Shown piece after piece: positions 34,565 through 42,530 of a stretch of 64,000 nucleotides of DNA. The notes beneath the pieces are model-generated. The model saw only the letters and a program-made list of their open reading frames with translations. It made no database searches and had not been told where the DNA came from. How positions within the stretch are numbered: the first letter of the stretch is position 1; each line of letters begins with the position of its first letter. Source of the DNA: Streptomyces sp. NBC_01255 (GTDB lineage: Bacteria; Actinomycetota; Actinomycetes; Streptomycetales; Streptomycetaceae). The DNA is taken from the NCBI RefSeq assembly GCF_036226445.1, contig NZ_CP108474.1, positions 2,542,001 through 2,606,000 of the forward strand, read 5' to 3'. Both the position numbers and the translations under genes were made by a program.

Positions 34565-36886
34565 CTAGACGAGGACCTCGCAACGGTGCGTGGCTCCCGC
34601 CGTACCGGGGGTGATCCGCAGACGGAGCGAACCGCCGGTGCCGAGCACCTCCACCGAGGGGTCGTTCGCCAGTACCCGGCGGACCGGGCGGTCCCAGACC
34701 AGCTCCAGCGGCTGTCCCGTGCGGGGCGGTTCGGCGACCCTCAGGTCGAGCACCGAGCGCCGCCGGCGGACGAGGACGCTCGCCGGGGCGGTGACCGTGA
34801 GCGGCCCCACCGTACCGGCCTGCCAGAAGTTCGCCGCGGTCAGTCCGAGGGACGGGACGGCGACCGCCTGCCGCTCGGCGGTGTTGTCGAGAACGTGCAG
34901 CCAGCCGGGGTCGGCGGCGCGGGCGGCGATCCGGCGCCGGGAGGCACCGGGCATCAGGAGATACGCGTACGAGGCGGCGACCGGGTCCGTGCCGTGGTCG
35001 AGCCAGAGCGTCCGGTACCGGCGGGTGCGGCGCTCGGTCGAGCTGGTGGTGTTGATGTCGCTCCAGGCGCCCGTGCGGTCGTCGAGGAGCGTGTGGAGGT
35101 TCCCCGTGCCCGCGGGGAACACCCAGCCGCCGTGGCCGTCCAGGTGCGCCCAGCGCTCGCCGGTGGTGAAGGCCTGGGTGCCGGCCTCGCCGAGCAGGCG
35201 GTTGTCGACGATCGTCTCGACGGGCACGCCGTCGGTCGCGGCGATCCCCGCGCCGAGGCAGATGACGGCGTCCGCCGCGCAGAACCAGGACTTCCGGGCC
35301 TCCAGGGTGGAGCCGAGGCCCTTGAGGTGCTGGCCGACGGCCGCGTACTCGCCGTCGGTGGCGCCGCCGACCCACCGTACGGCCGGCTTGGGCGCGCCCC
35401 ACTCGCCGCCGGCCCGGTCGGCGAGGCGCCGGGTGGAGACGGTGGCGCCGGGGAGGCGGTACGGGTCGACGGTGGGCCAGAACCAGTCGGTGTACTGGTC
35501 GCCGAGGTCCGGGGTCCACCAGGAGAGCATCCCGGCGCCGGTGTGCCAGCCGCGCGGGTTCTCGCCGTTGCCGCACTCGTAGTACGAGATCCGCTGCGAG
35601 GCCATGGCGATGTTGGCGGCCCAGCCGGGGCGGCGGTGCACGGCCCGGTCCATGGCGGTGAAGAGCCGGTGTCCGGTGGGCTCGGGCGCGGCGGGGACGG
35701 GGGCGGCGGCCACGGCGTGCAGCCGGGCGAGGTCGGCGACGCCGAACTGGCGGGCGGCGAGGATCGGGGAGACGGTGTCGCGGCGGATCCACCCCTTCAC
35801 GCGCGCGTGCCAGCGGTCGCGCTCGGCGGGAGAGGCCCCGCCGGCGAGGAGGGCCATCGCGGCGATCACGCCCTGACCGTGGAAGTGGTCGGAGCGCATG
35901 ATCTGCCGGTCGTCGTTCTTGAGGTACCCGCGGCTGATGGCACGGCCGTTGACGCTGTCCATCATCAGGCCGTCGTAGATGAGGGGCGCGTAGGCCTTCT
36001 CGACGCTGTCGAGGACGATCTGCCGGTTCGGGTCGGTGACGGCCCAGGTGGAGCCGGCGAGGAGCGAGAAGAGCCGGCCGAGGCCGTCGAGCATGACCTG
36101 CCCGTACGTGCCCGAGTAGGCGACCCAGGTGTGCTGGACGAAGGAGCCGTCGGCGTAGAGGCCGTCGCCCTGGGTCACGTACGGGAAGACGGGCGAGAGG
36201 GCGTCGCGGGCGAGGGCGATCTTGGCGGGGTTCGCGCCGAGGACCCCGCGCAGGGCGACCGAGCGGCACAGGTCGACGCGGTTGGCGCCGGTGGAGGTGC
36301 CGCTGTAGTTCGCGAGCACCGAGTCCGGGACGAAGTGGTCGACGGCGGCGCAGGCGGCGGCGATCCGTTCGGCGCCGAGGTGGGGGTGGAGCGCGGCGAC
36401 GATGTCCATGAGGAGGCGGGGGCTGCCGATCTGCCACTCCCACCAGTTGCCGTAACGGGGAGCGCCCGCGCGGTAGACCGTGGCGGAGAGGTGGTCGAGG
36501 CCGGTCAGGACGTCGGCGAGCAGGGCCGGGTCGCCGGTGAGGCCGGTGCCGGGCTGCGCGTACGCCTGGGTCATGGTCCACAGGCGGCTGTAGCTCTGGG
36601 TGATGCCGGCCGGCGGGTCGAAGGTGACGCCGGGCCAGAGGGACGTGGGCGCGGGGGCCATGGAGGCGCGGAAGGCACGGGCGAGGGTGCCCGTCTCGGC
36701 GAGCTTGGAGGCGTAGGGCTCGGCCCCGGCGTCGAAGCCGGAGCCGAGCGCGAGGTCGAGCCAGCGGAGCCGCAGCTCCTCGAACTCGCTCTCCGCCGCG
36801 GAGGCGGGGAGCGGGAGTCCGAGGGCCGCGGCCGTGGCGGAGGCGGTGATCAGGAACGTACGGCGGGACCAGGCGGGGACGGGCAC
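34565..36886 (-). CDS. secreted polysaccharide lyase family 8 protein
   Basis: A 773-residue extracellular lyase of the hyaluronate/chondroitin/xanthan type. A Tat-like signal (SRRTFLITASATAAALG, RR at 8-9) is cut after ~ALPASA. Catalytic-region motifs are NWWEWQIGSPR (~145-155, Asn), QHTWVAYSGTYG (~251-262, His and Tyr) and NGENPRGWHTGAGML (~438-452), then the beta-sandwich domains. The GTG at 36886 has GGGAGG five bases upstream, and a promoter (36929-36957) lies inside the region that an upstream ATG at 36964 would need as coding. Exact substrate cannot be read from sequence. Confidence 0.88.
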   Translation of the reverse strand: MPVPAWSRRTFLITASATAAALGLPLPASAAESEFEELRLRWLDLALGSGFDAGAEPYASKLAETGTLARAFRASMAPAPTSLWPGVTFDPPAGITQSYSRLWTMTQAYAQPGTGLTGDPALLADVLTGLDHLSATVYRAGAPRYGNWWEWQIGSPRLLMDIVAALHPHLGAERIAAACAAVDHFVPDSVLANYSGTSTGANRVDLCRSVALRGVLGANPAKIALARDALSPVFPYVTQGDGLYADGSFVQHTWVAYSGTYGQVMLDGLGRLFSLLAGSTWAVTDPNRQIVLDSVEKAYAPLIYDGLMMDSVNGRAISRGYLKNDDRQIMRSDHFHGQGVIAAMALLAGGASPAERDRWHARVKGWIRRDTVSPILAARQFGVADLARLHAVAAAPVPAAPEPTGHRLFTAMDRAVHRRPGWAANIAMASQRISYYECGNGENPRGWHTGAGMLSWWTPDLGDQYTDWFWPTVDPYRLPGATVSTRRLADRAGGEWGAPKPAVRWVGGATDGEYAAVGQHLKGLGSTLEARKSWFCAADAVICLGAGIAATDGVPVETIVDNRLLGEAGTQAFTTGERWAHLDGHGGWVFPAGTGNLHTLLDDRTGAWSDINTTSSTERRTRRYRTLWLDHGTDPVAASYAYLLMPGASRRRIAARAADPGWLHVLDNTAERQAVAVPSLGLTAANFWQAGTVGPLTVTAPASVLVRRRRSVLDLRVAEPPRTGQPLELVWDRPVRRVLANDPSVEVLGTGGSLRLRITPGTAGATHRCEVLV

Positions 36887-36928
36887 GGGAGCCTCCCGGG
36901 GGAAGTGGTGGAGACCGTTCGGCGCCTG

Positions 36929-36957
36929 GTGTAACACCGGTTTTCCGACGCAATCAA
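36929..36957 (-). promoter_or_regulatory. probable promoter of the PL8 gene
   Basis: On the minus strand TTGATT (36952-36957) and TTACAC (36929-36934) are separated by 17 bases, with the predicted start ~35 bases before the GTG at 36886. Confidence 0.5.
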
Positions 36958-36988
36958 TGAGCACGGCACGGGCGGGCGCCGGTTCGGC

Positions 36989-37000
36989 GAAAGCGCTTAC
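36989..37000 (-). promoter_or_regulatory. LacI-type operator-like site
   Basis: GAAAGCGCTTAC differs by one base from the perfect palindrome GAAAGCGCTTTC, a form common among LacI-family sugar regulators. It lies 31 bp upstream of the PL8 -35. No LacI gene is in the window. Confidence 0.35.
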
Positions 37001-37037
37001 CGCCCGGTGCCGGCTGCTCAGGCCCCGTCAGCTCCCG

Positions 37038-40000
37038 TCAGCTCCCGCAGTGGAAGCGGGCGTTCCCCCAGTCCGCGTGGTCGTTGCCGTTGCTGTCGCC
37101 GCCGTCTCCGACCACCAGGTCGACATAGGTGGCGCCGGTGAGGTCGGCGGTCAGCGACCAGGCGGTGTCCGTGGCCTTGAGGACCGGGGACTTCACCTTC
37201 TCGGTGCCGTCCGCGAGCACGCTGAACTGGACGGTGCCGCGGCTGGTCTGGACGTCGTCGACGCCGACCTCTGCGGTGAGGGAGGTGCACCGGCCGCCCA
37301 GGTAGTAGCGGACCTTGGCGGGGGCGTGGCTGCCGAGTCCCTTGGCGTACGTCACTCCCCCGATCCGCAGCGGGGAGCCGTCCCCGGTGCCGGTCTCGCC
37401 GTTGGAGAGGTCGCGCTCGACGGGTCCCCAGCCGTTGGCGGACGAGGTCCAGTCGAGGTCGCTCGCCCAGCTGTCGGCGGTGGGCGGCGGGGGCAGGGTG
37501 CGGACGGAGGTGGCGGCGGTGAGCTTCCGCGCGCCGCCCCCGAGGGTGTACGTGACCTCGGCGCCGAGCGTGTACGGCCGGTAGGCGGCGTCCACGGGCG
37601 GGGTGATCCGCCAGGCGACGGTGGTGCTGCCGCCCGCCGCGACGGGGTCGAGGGCGACGGGCGCGGCCGGTTCCGCGGTCCAGCCCTCGGGGAGGGTGAG
37701 CGCGGCCTTGGCGCCGGTGATCGCGGCGGCCTCGTCGTTGGTGAGGGTCGCCGTGACCTCGTTGGCGCGGCCGGGCTCCAGGGTCTCCGGGGCGGCGACG
37801 GCGAGGGTGCCGCAGGCGGCCCGCTCGGCGGCCGGGCCGAGGTCGGTGACGGTGAAGGAGTCGAGGACGAAGTCGGCACCGTCGGGGGCGTCGCCGCGCT
37901 TGCGGAGCCCGGTCCAGGTGTCGCCGCAGCCGGCCGTCACGGTCTCGGAGAAGTGCCCGGTCGTGCGCTGCTGCCCGATCGGGGTGCGGCGGGTCTCGAC
38001 GGCCGGCCCGGTGCCGGTCGTCCGGTCGTAGCCGGTGACCCACTCGTACGCGCCCGCGTGGCTGGACTGGTAGTCGTACGCGACGCGGTAGGTGTGGCCG
38101 TCCTTCATCGGGACGGTCCAGGGCGCGGTGCGGTAGACGAGGCCGCTGTTCTCGTCGTGCGACTTGAGGGACTCGGCGCCGCCGATGACGTCGTCGATCA
38201 GCTTGCCGTTCCAGCCGGCCTGCGTGTAAGGGGCGTGCAGCTGGGAGATGTGGGTGCGCGGGTCGGTCGTCCCGCCGGAGTCGCCCTTGAGGAAGGGGCC
38301 CCAGCCCTGGTCGACGGCCTCGAAGTCCTCGTACGCGGCCGCGCCGGCCTTCGTCGCCGGTGCGTTGGCCACGATCCGGACGTCGTCGATCCGGACGGTC
38401 GCCGGGCTGCCGCTCGCGGCCTCGATGCGCAGCGGGGTGGAGCCTTCGGCGGGCGCGGTGAAGGTGACCTTGGCGCGCTGGAAGCGGGTGCCGTTCCAGT
38501 CGGAGGCGGCGACCCGGTCGTCGAGGGCGGAGCGCTCGACGGTGACGGAACGCCCGCCGATGGAGAGGGTGGTGGGGCGCGTCGTGCCGGGTTCGACCTC
38601 GATGAGGGCGGAGGCGGTGTAGCGCGTGCCGGGGGTGAGGCCGGTGATCTGCTGGCGTACGGACGCCGTGGCCGAGCCGCTGAGCTTCGCGCTGTTGCGG
38701 CCCTGCGCGTCGGTGTCACGGGCGACGGCGCCCGCCGTGGCCCAGGAGCCGAGCCTGGCGTCGTTGAAGCCGGGGTCCTTCACCGGGGTGCCCTGGCCCC
38801 ACTTCGGGGCGGGCTGTGCGGGGGCGCGGTCGGGGTGGAGGACGTAGGGCTGTCCGGCGACGGCGTCGAGGGTGATCTTCCCGTCGACGGGCCGCACGGT
38901 CGCGGTCTTCACGCGGCCGTTGTCGGTGAGCTTGTGGACGGAGTACGAGCGGGTCCCGGCGGGGACGGCCCAACTGGTCGTGCCGCCGGTCTTGTTGTAG
39001 TGGTAGAGCTTCTTGCCTCCGTCCCACGGCAGCAGGTAGTTCTCGCCGTCGAGGACCTTGCGGCCGTTCTCGTAGAAGGTGCGACGGCCGTCCTCGACGG
39101 TGCCGCGGACACCGCCGGTGAAGGTGATGTCGTTGCCGTTCCAGCGGGTGATCCTCTGCTGCTGGAGGTACTTGGCGGGGAGGTTCCGCTGCCAGATGTT
39201 GGCGGTGAAGTCGTTCCAGTCGGTCTCGCCTGTCCAGCCCTCGAAGTCGACGAGCGCGGTCTGGCCGAGGACCGGGTGGTTGTTCCAGACGTCCTTCTCG
39301 CCGTTGCGGATGAAGCGGACGATCTGGGAGTTGAGGCCCTTGTTGGTGGCGCCGCCGTAGTCGAGGTCGTTGGCCCAGTGGGACCAGAGGGAGGCGCGCT
39401 CGAACTTCTCGGACCACTCGGTGGCGACGTTCCAGCCCTGCTTCTGGACGGCCTGGACGGTCTTGTCGGCGATCCAGCCGTGTGTGTAGTAGACGTCGAT
39501 GTAGAGGGCCGAGAGGTTGGGGTCGGTCTCGTCGCGCAGCTGCTGGAAGCGGCGGGCGAGGTCGCCGCTGTTGATGTCCCGGCGCTGGTCGATGTAGTAG
39601 CTCTGGTTGAGCCAGTTCCAGCCGGGCTTGGTCTTGTCGACCAGGGTCTCGCTGAAGTTCTTCGCCTCGGGGTACGACTCGGTGGCGTTGACGTGGACGC
39701 CGAAGCCCGCGCCCCACTTCCTGCCCTCCCTGAGGAGGGTGTTGAGGTCGGCGAGGCCGCCGGCGCGCTTGTTGTAGTTGCCGCCGTAGTCGGGGTGGGC
39801 GGAGTCGTGGCCCTCGGAGCCGTACCCCTTGAGCAGCGCGAACTGGCCGAGTCCGTCGGTGGCGAGCGAGATCCGCTTGACGTCGTCCAGGGTGCGCAGG
39901 AAGGGGTGTGTGGCCTGCGAGGCGAAGTTGAACGGGATGTGGGCGACCACCCGGTCGGGGGTCTGCTCGCTGCCGGGCGCCTTGATCCCGATCGTACGGA

Positions 40001-40898
40001 AGGCGAGGGCGCCGTCCTGCCAGTCGGTGGCGCCGTCGGCGTTGGCGTCGGGGGTGACGACGACCTTGGCCCAGGGCAGGCCGTCGCCGCTCTCGGGCTG
40101 CGGGGCGCCGGCGCCCCGGTAGGTCCACTGGCCGGACCAGACGCCGACGCGGGTCTCGGTCGCGGTCGTCCTGGCCTGGTGCCAGAAGCGGGCGCCGTCG
40201 CGGGCCGAGGCGCCGGCGGGCTTGTCGTAGCTGGAGTTGGACTCGACGGCGGCGGCCAGCCGGCCGGTGTTGACGAGCGCGTAGCTCGCGCCGACCGGGT
40301 TCGGTTCGGCGGCGGTGGCTGCGGTGACCTGGGCGAAGACGTCGGCGGTGCGGGTGGAGTCCGGGTCGAGGCGGGTGAAGGCGGTGGCGGCGCCGCCGTC
40401 CGACGATCCCACGGAGACCAGGTCGTGGCCGGGGATGTCGAGGGTGCCGACGCGGAAGGTGTCGGTGTCGCGGACGGCGGTGACCCGGAAGGTGGTGGTC
40501 CGGCCTGCGACGCTCAGGCTCGCGTCGATCTCGACGCCGGGCAGCGCGGGGAAGGCAAGGGTGTACGCGGCGGAGGCGGCGGTCAGGACGGGGGCGCCCT
40601 TGGCCTGGACGGCGTAGGGCGTGCCGTTGAGGACGACCTGCGTCACCGGCGCCGTACTGCCGAGGAGGCGGGCGCCGCCGGCCCGGTCGGTGTACGAGAG
40701 GACGCGGGGGAAGTCCTCGGCGACGGCGACGGAGAGCCGGTCGGAGGCGATGACGGCCGAGGCGGTGTCCTCGGCCCTGGTGTCCGCGACGGTGGTCCGG
40801 CTCTCGGCGAGGGCGGGTCCCGCCAGGGCGAACACGGCCGACGAGGCGGCGGCGAGTGCGCAGGCCGCACGGATTCTTCGCGACTTGGGGAGGGGCAT
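37038..40898 (-). CDS. secreted endo-alpha-N-acetylgalactosaminidase (GH101)
   Basis: A 1286-residue extracellular glycosidase expected to release the core-1 disaccharide from O-linked glycoproteins. A Sec signal peptide (MPLPKSRRIRAACALAAASSAVFALAGPALA) is followed by a galactose-mutarotase-like domain, then the barrel with LYIDVYYTHG (~464-473, likely nucleophile Asp) and ATEWSEKFE (~490-498, likely acid/base Glu), two carbohydrate-binding-type sandwich regions (~700-1000), an NPCBM-associated Ig-like segment and a C-terminal NPCBM domain (GGVTYAKGLGSHAPAKVRYYL). The ATG is not preceded by a ribosome-binding site but coincides with a predicted transcription start. Confidence 0.88.
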   Translation of the reverse strand: MPLPKSRRIRAACALAAASSAVFALAGPALAESRTTVADTRAEDTASAVIASDRLSVAVAEDFPRVLSYTDRAGGARLLGSTAPVTQVVLNGTPYAVQAKGAPVLTAASAAYTLAFPALPGVEIDASLSVAGRTTTFRVTAVRDTDTFRVGTLDIPGHDLVSVGSSDGGAATAFTRLDPDSTRTADVFAQVTAATAAEPNPVGASYALVNTGRLAAAVESNSSYDKPAGASARDGARFWHQARTTATETRVGVWSGQWTYRGAGAPQPESGDGLPWAKVVVTPDANADGATDWQDGALAFRTIGIKAPGSEQTPDRVVAHIPFNFASQATHPFLRTLDDVKRISLATDGLGQFALLKGYGSEGHDSAHPDYGGNYNKRAGGLADLNTLLREGRKWGAGFGVHVNATESYPEAKNFSETLVDKTKPGWNWLNQSYYIDQRRDINSGDLARRFQQLRDETDPNLSALYIDVYYTHGWIADKTVQAVQKQGWNVATEWSEKFERASLWSHWANDLDYGGATNKGLNSQIVRFIRNGEKDVWNNHPVLGQTALVDFEGWTGETDWNDFTANIWQRNLPAKYLQQQRITRWNGNDITFTGGVRGTVEDGRRTFYENGRKVLDGENYLLPWDGGKKLYHYNKTGGTTSWAVPAGTRSYSVHKLTDNGRVKTATVRPVDGKITLDAVAGQPYVLHPDRAPAQPAPKWGQGTPVKDPGFNDARLGSWATAGAVARDTDAQGRNSAKLSGSATASVRQQITGLTPGTRYTASALIEVEPGTTRPTTLSIGGRSVTVERSALDDRVAASDWNGTRFQRAKVTFTAPAEGSTPLRIEAASGSPATVRIDDVRIVANAPATKAGAAAYEDFEAVDQGWGPFLKGDSGGTTDPRTHISQLHAPYTQAGWNGKLIDDVIGGAESLKSHDENSGLVYRTAPWTVPMKDGHTYRVAYDYQSSHAGAYEWVTGYDRTTGTGPAVETRRTPIGQQRTTGHFSETVTAGCGDTWTGLRKRGDAPDGADFVLDSFTVTDLGPAAERAACGTLAVAAPETLEPGRANEVTATLTNDEAAAITGAKAALTLPEGWTAEPAAPVALDPVAAGGSTTVAWRITPPVDAAYRPYTLGAEVTYTLGGGARKLTAATSVRTLPPPPTADSWASDLDWTSSANGWGPVERDLSNGETGTGDGSPLRIGGVTYAKGLGSHAPAKVRYYLGGRCTSLTAEVGVDDVQTSRGTVQFSVLADGTEKVKSPVLKATDTAWSLTADLTGATYVDLVVGDGGDSNGNDHADWGNARFHCGS

Positions 40899-40904
40899 GC
40901 GCAC

Positions 40905-40932
40905 TAGTTGGCCCCGCCCCGGCGGCACCGTC
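40905..40932 (-). promoter_or_regulatory. possible leaderless promoter of the GH101 gene
   Basis: TTGACG (40927-40932) and CCAACT (40905-40910) are 17 bases apart on the minus strand and place the start at the ATG (40898). The -10 match is weak. Confidence 0.35.
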
Positions 40933-40963
40933 AACGAGATCGCGCCGCGCGGGCCCCTCCAGT

Positions 40964-41009
40964 CCAAGAACCCCCTCCGGTTAGTCCAAGTGGCCACCGG
41001 AGGGGGTTC
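40964..41009. terminator. terminator of the M15-like gene
   Basis: AAGAACCCCCTCCGGT (40964-40979) pairs perfectly with 40994-41009 (16 bp), 20 bases beyond the stop at 41030. It separates this gene from the GH101 gene. Confidence 0.88.
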
Positions 41010-41029
41010 TTTACGGGCGGGGCGTGCGG

Positions 41030-41539
41030 TCAGCAGCCGCCGCAGTTGTAGAAGGTCACGTCCCAGTGGTTGCCCTCGTCGGCGTAGACGTTGCCCGCGC
41101 CGGACTTCCACTGCGGGGCTCCGTCACCGCGTACACCGATGTACGTGAAGGTGTTCTTGATGTAGTTCCCGACGCACGTGTACTTGCTGAAGTCGAGCTT
41201 GTAGCCGTTCCAGTGGGAGTACGTGCCGCTCGCGTGGCCGGTCTCAGTGCCGCCGGTGATGTTGAGGGCGCAGCCGCTGGCGCTCTTGAGGGTCTGGGCG
41301 CCCTGGGCGGTGGCGAGGTTGAGCTGCTCGAAGGACGTACAGGTCGAGACGTTCCGGTTGGAGCAGTTGCCGGACGACGACCAGGTGATCCCGGAGGACC
41401 GGAACATCGAGGTCGCGGTGGCGTGGCTGATCTTGGTGACCGCGTGGGCCTCGCCTGCGGAGGTGAGGACGCCGACGCCGGGGGCGAAGAGTGCCCCGAG
41501 GACGAGGGCGAGGGCGGTGAGGACGGAGCGGAGTTTCAT
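41030..41539 (-). CDS. small secreted M15-like zinc peptidase domain protein
   Basis: A 169-residue exported protein with a Sec signal peptide (~1-32, cut after AHA). The mature part carries S108-H109-x-x-G112-x-x-x-D116 and E155-x-x-H158-W, matching the SxHxxGxxxD and ExxH zinc motifs of M15 D-Ala-D-Ala carboxypeptidases and VanX-like enzymes. Six cysteines (59, 67, 90, 122, 166, 169) suggest three disulfides. AGGAGG lies eight bases before the ATG. A role in cell-wall cleavage is inferred from motifs only; the protein is short for the family. Confidence 0.65.
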   Translation of the reverse strand: MKLRSVLTALALVLGALFAPGVGVLTSAGEAHAVTKISHATATSMFRSSGITWSSSGNCSNRNVSTCTSFEQLNLATAQGAQTLKSASGCALNITGGTETGHASGTYSHWNGYKLDFSKYTCVGNYIKNTFTYIGVRGDGAPQWKSGAGNVYADEGNHWDVTFYNCGGC

Positions 41540-41604
41540 CGGGAGTGCCTCCTGCTGGTGACCGTGACGGTTGGGGACGGCGGTGCAGGTGGTGCCGGCA
41601 GTAC

Positions 41605-41658
41605 GGGTGGAGCCGGTGGTGCGAGTGGAGCCGGTGGCGCGAGTGGAGCCGGTGAATC
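41605..41658. repeat. three 18-bp tandem repeats
   Basis: Units of the form GAGTGGAGCCGGTGGCGC at 41605-41622, 41623-41640 and 41641-41658, with one to four differences. They lie 66 bp upstream of the M15-like gene's start, in the gap shared with yceI. Confidence 0.8.
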
Positions 41659-41832
41659 CGGTGGCGCATGGGAGATGGTGCCGCAGTTCTACGCGCGTCC
41701 GAAAGAGGGCCTCGGGCGTCTTTCGGCGCCGTGCGGGTGAACATCCTCCGGAGATGTTGAAAGTTGAACGGAATGGAGTTACAGTCATTCTCGTTGAAGG
41801 TTAAACCAATCCCGATCAAGGAGCTGTCCGCC

Positions 41833-42444
41833 ATGGGTCTCTTCGGCCGCAAGAACACCGAGTCCGCCACTGCCACCGCCACCCTCCCCGTCGACCCGGC
41901 GCTCGCCGCCCTGACCGGTGACTACAGCATCGACCCGGCCCACAGCAGCATCGGCTTCACCGTCCGCCACGCCATGGTCACCAACGTCCGCGGCACGTTC
42001 GCCGAGCACGAGGGCGCGCTGAAGCTGGACGGCTCGAACCCGGGCGCCTCCTCCGCCTCGATCGACGTCAAGATCGCCTCCATCGACACGGGCATCAACG
42101 ACCGCGACGGCCACCTGCGCAGCGGCGACTTCTTCGACGCCGAGCAGTTCCCGCTGATGAGCTTCCGCTCCACGCGCGCCGAGCAGCTGGGCGGCGAGAA
42201 GTACCGGGTCACCGGCGACCTGACGATCAAGGACGTCACGAAGCCGCTCGCCATCGACCTGGAGTTCAACGGCACGGCCACCGACGTCTACGGCAATGAG
42301 CGCGTCGGCTTCGAGGGTTCGGCCGAGATCCTGCGCTCCGAGTGGGGCCTGACCTGGAACGCGGCCCTGGAGACCGGCGGCGTGATGGTCAGCGACAAGG
42401 TCAAGCTGAACTTCGACATCTCCGCGATCAAGAACGCCGCCTGA
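41833..42444 (+). CDS. YceI-family lipid-binding protein
   Basis: A 203-residue protein with the YceI lipocalin-like fold (LTGDYSIDPAHSSIGFTVRHAMVTNVRGTF ... GHLRSGDFFDAEQFPLMSFRST ... VTGDLTIKDVTKPLAIDLEF). Family members bind polyisoprenoids or other lipids. Unlike the periplasmic E. coli protein it has no signal peptide and starts MGLFGRKN, so it is predicted cytoplasmic. AAGGAG lies nine bases upstream of the ATG; an in-frame upstream ATG (41764) lacks this. Confidence 0.88.
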   Translation: MGLFGRKNTESATATATLPVDPALAALTGDYSIDPAHSSIGFTVRHAMVTNVRGTFAEHEGALKLDGSNPGASSASIDVKIASIDTGINDRDGHLRSGDFFDAEQFPLMSFRSTRAEQLGGEKYRVTGDLTIKDVTKPLAIDLEFNGTATDVYGNERVGFEGSAEILRSEWGLTWNAALETGGVMVSDKVKLNFDISAIKNAA

Positions 42445-42469
42445 CCGGCTGGACGTCCTGCCGGACACA

Positions 42470-42511
42470 CGAGCGCGCCCGTCCTCCGCTGCTGCGGAAG
42501 GCGGGCGCTCG
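42470..42511. terminator. terminator between yceI and the serine hydrolase
   Basis: CGAGCGC... at 42470 pairs with ...GCGCTCG at 42511, with the TCCGC/GCGGA stem near the apex and one bulge. It serves two converging genes. Confidence 0.8.
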
Positions 42512-42530
42512 GCGTTCGCGGGGGGGGCGG

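Noticed and set aside
32587-34614. Long plus-strand frame opposite accE/accB
   Set aside because: Antisense shadow; accB and accE are unmistakable on the minus strand.
36834-40907. 1357-codon plus-strand frame opposite the GH101 gene
   Set aside because: Low-complexity Gly/Val/Asp translation without motifs; the minus strand encodes a full GH101 enzyme with signal peptide.
41540-41788. N-terminal extension of the M15-like protein (TGSTR repeats)
   Set aside because: It would bury the signal peptide; AGGAGG and a clear signal sequence place the start at 41539.
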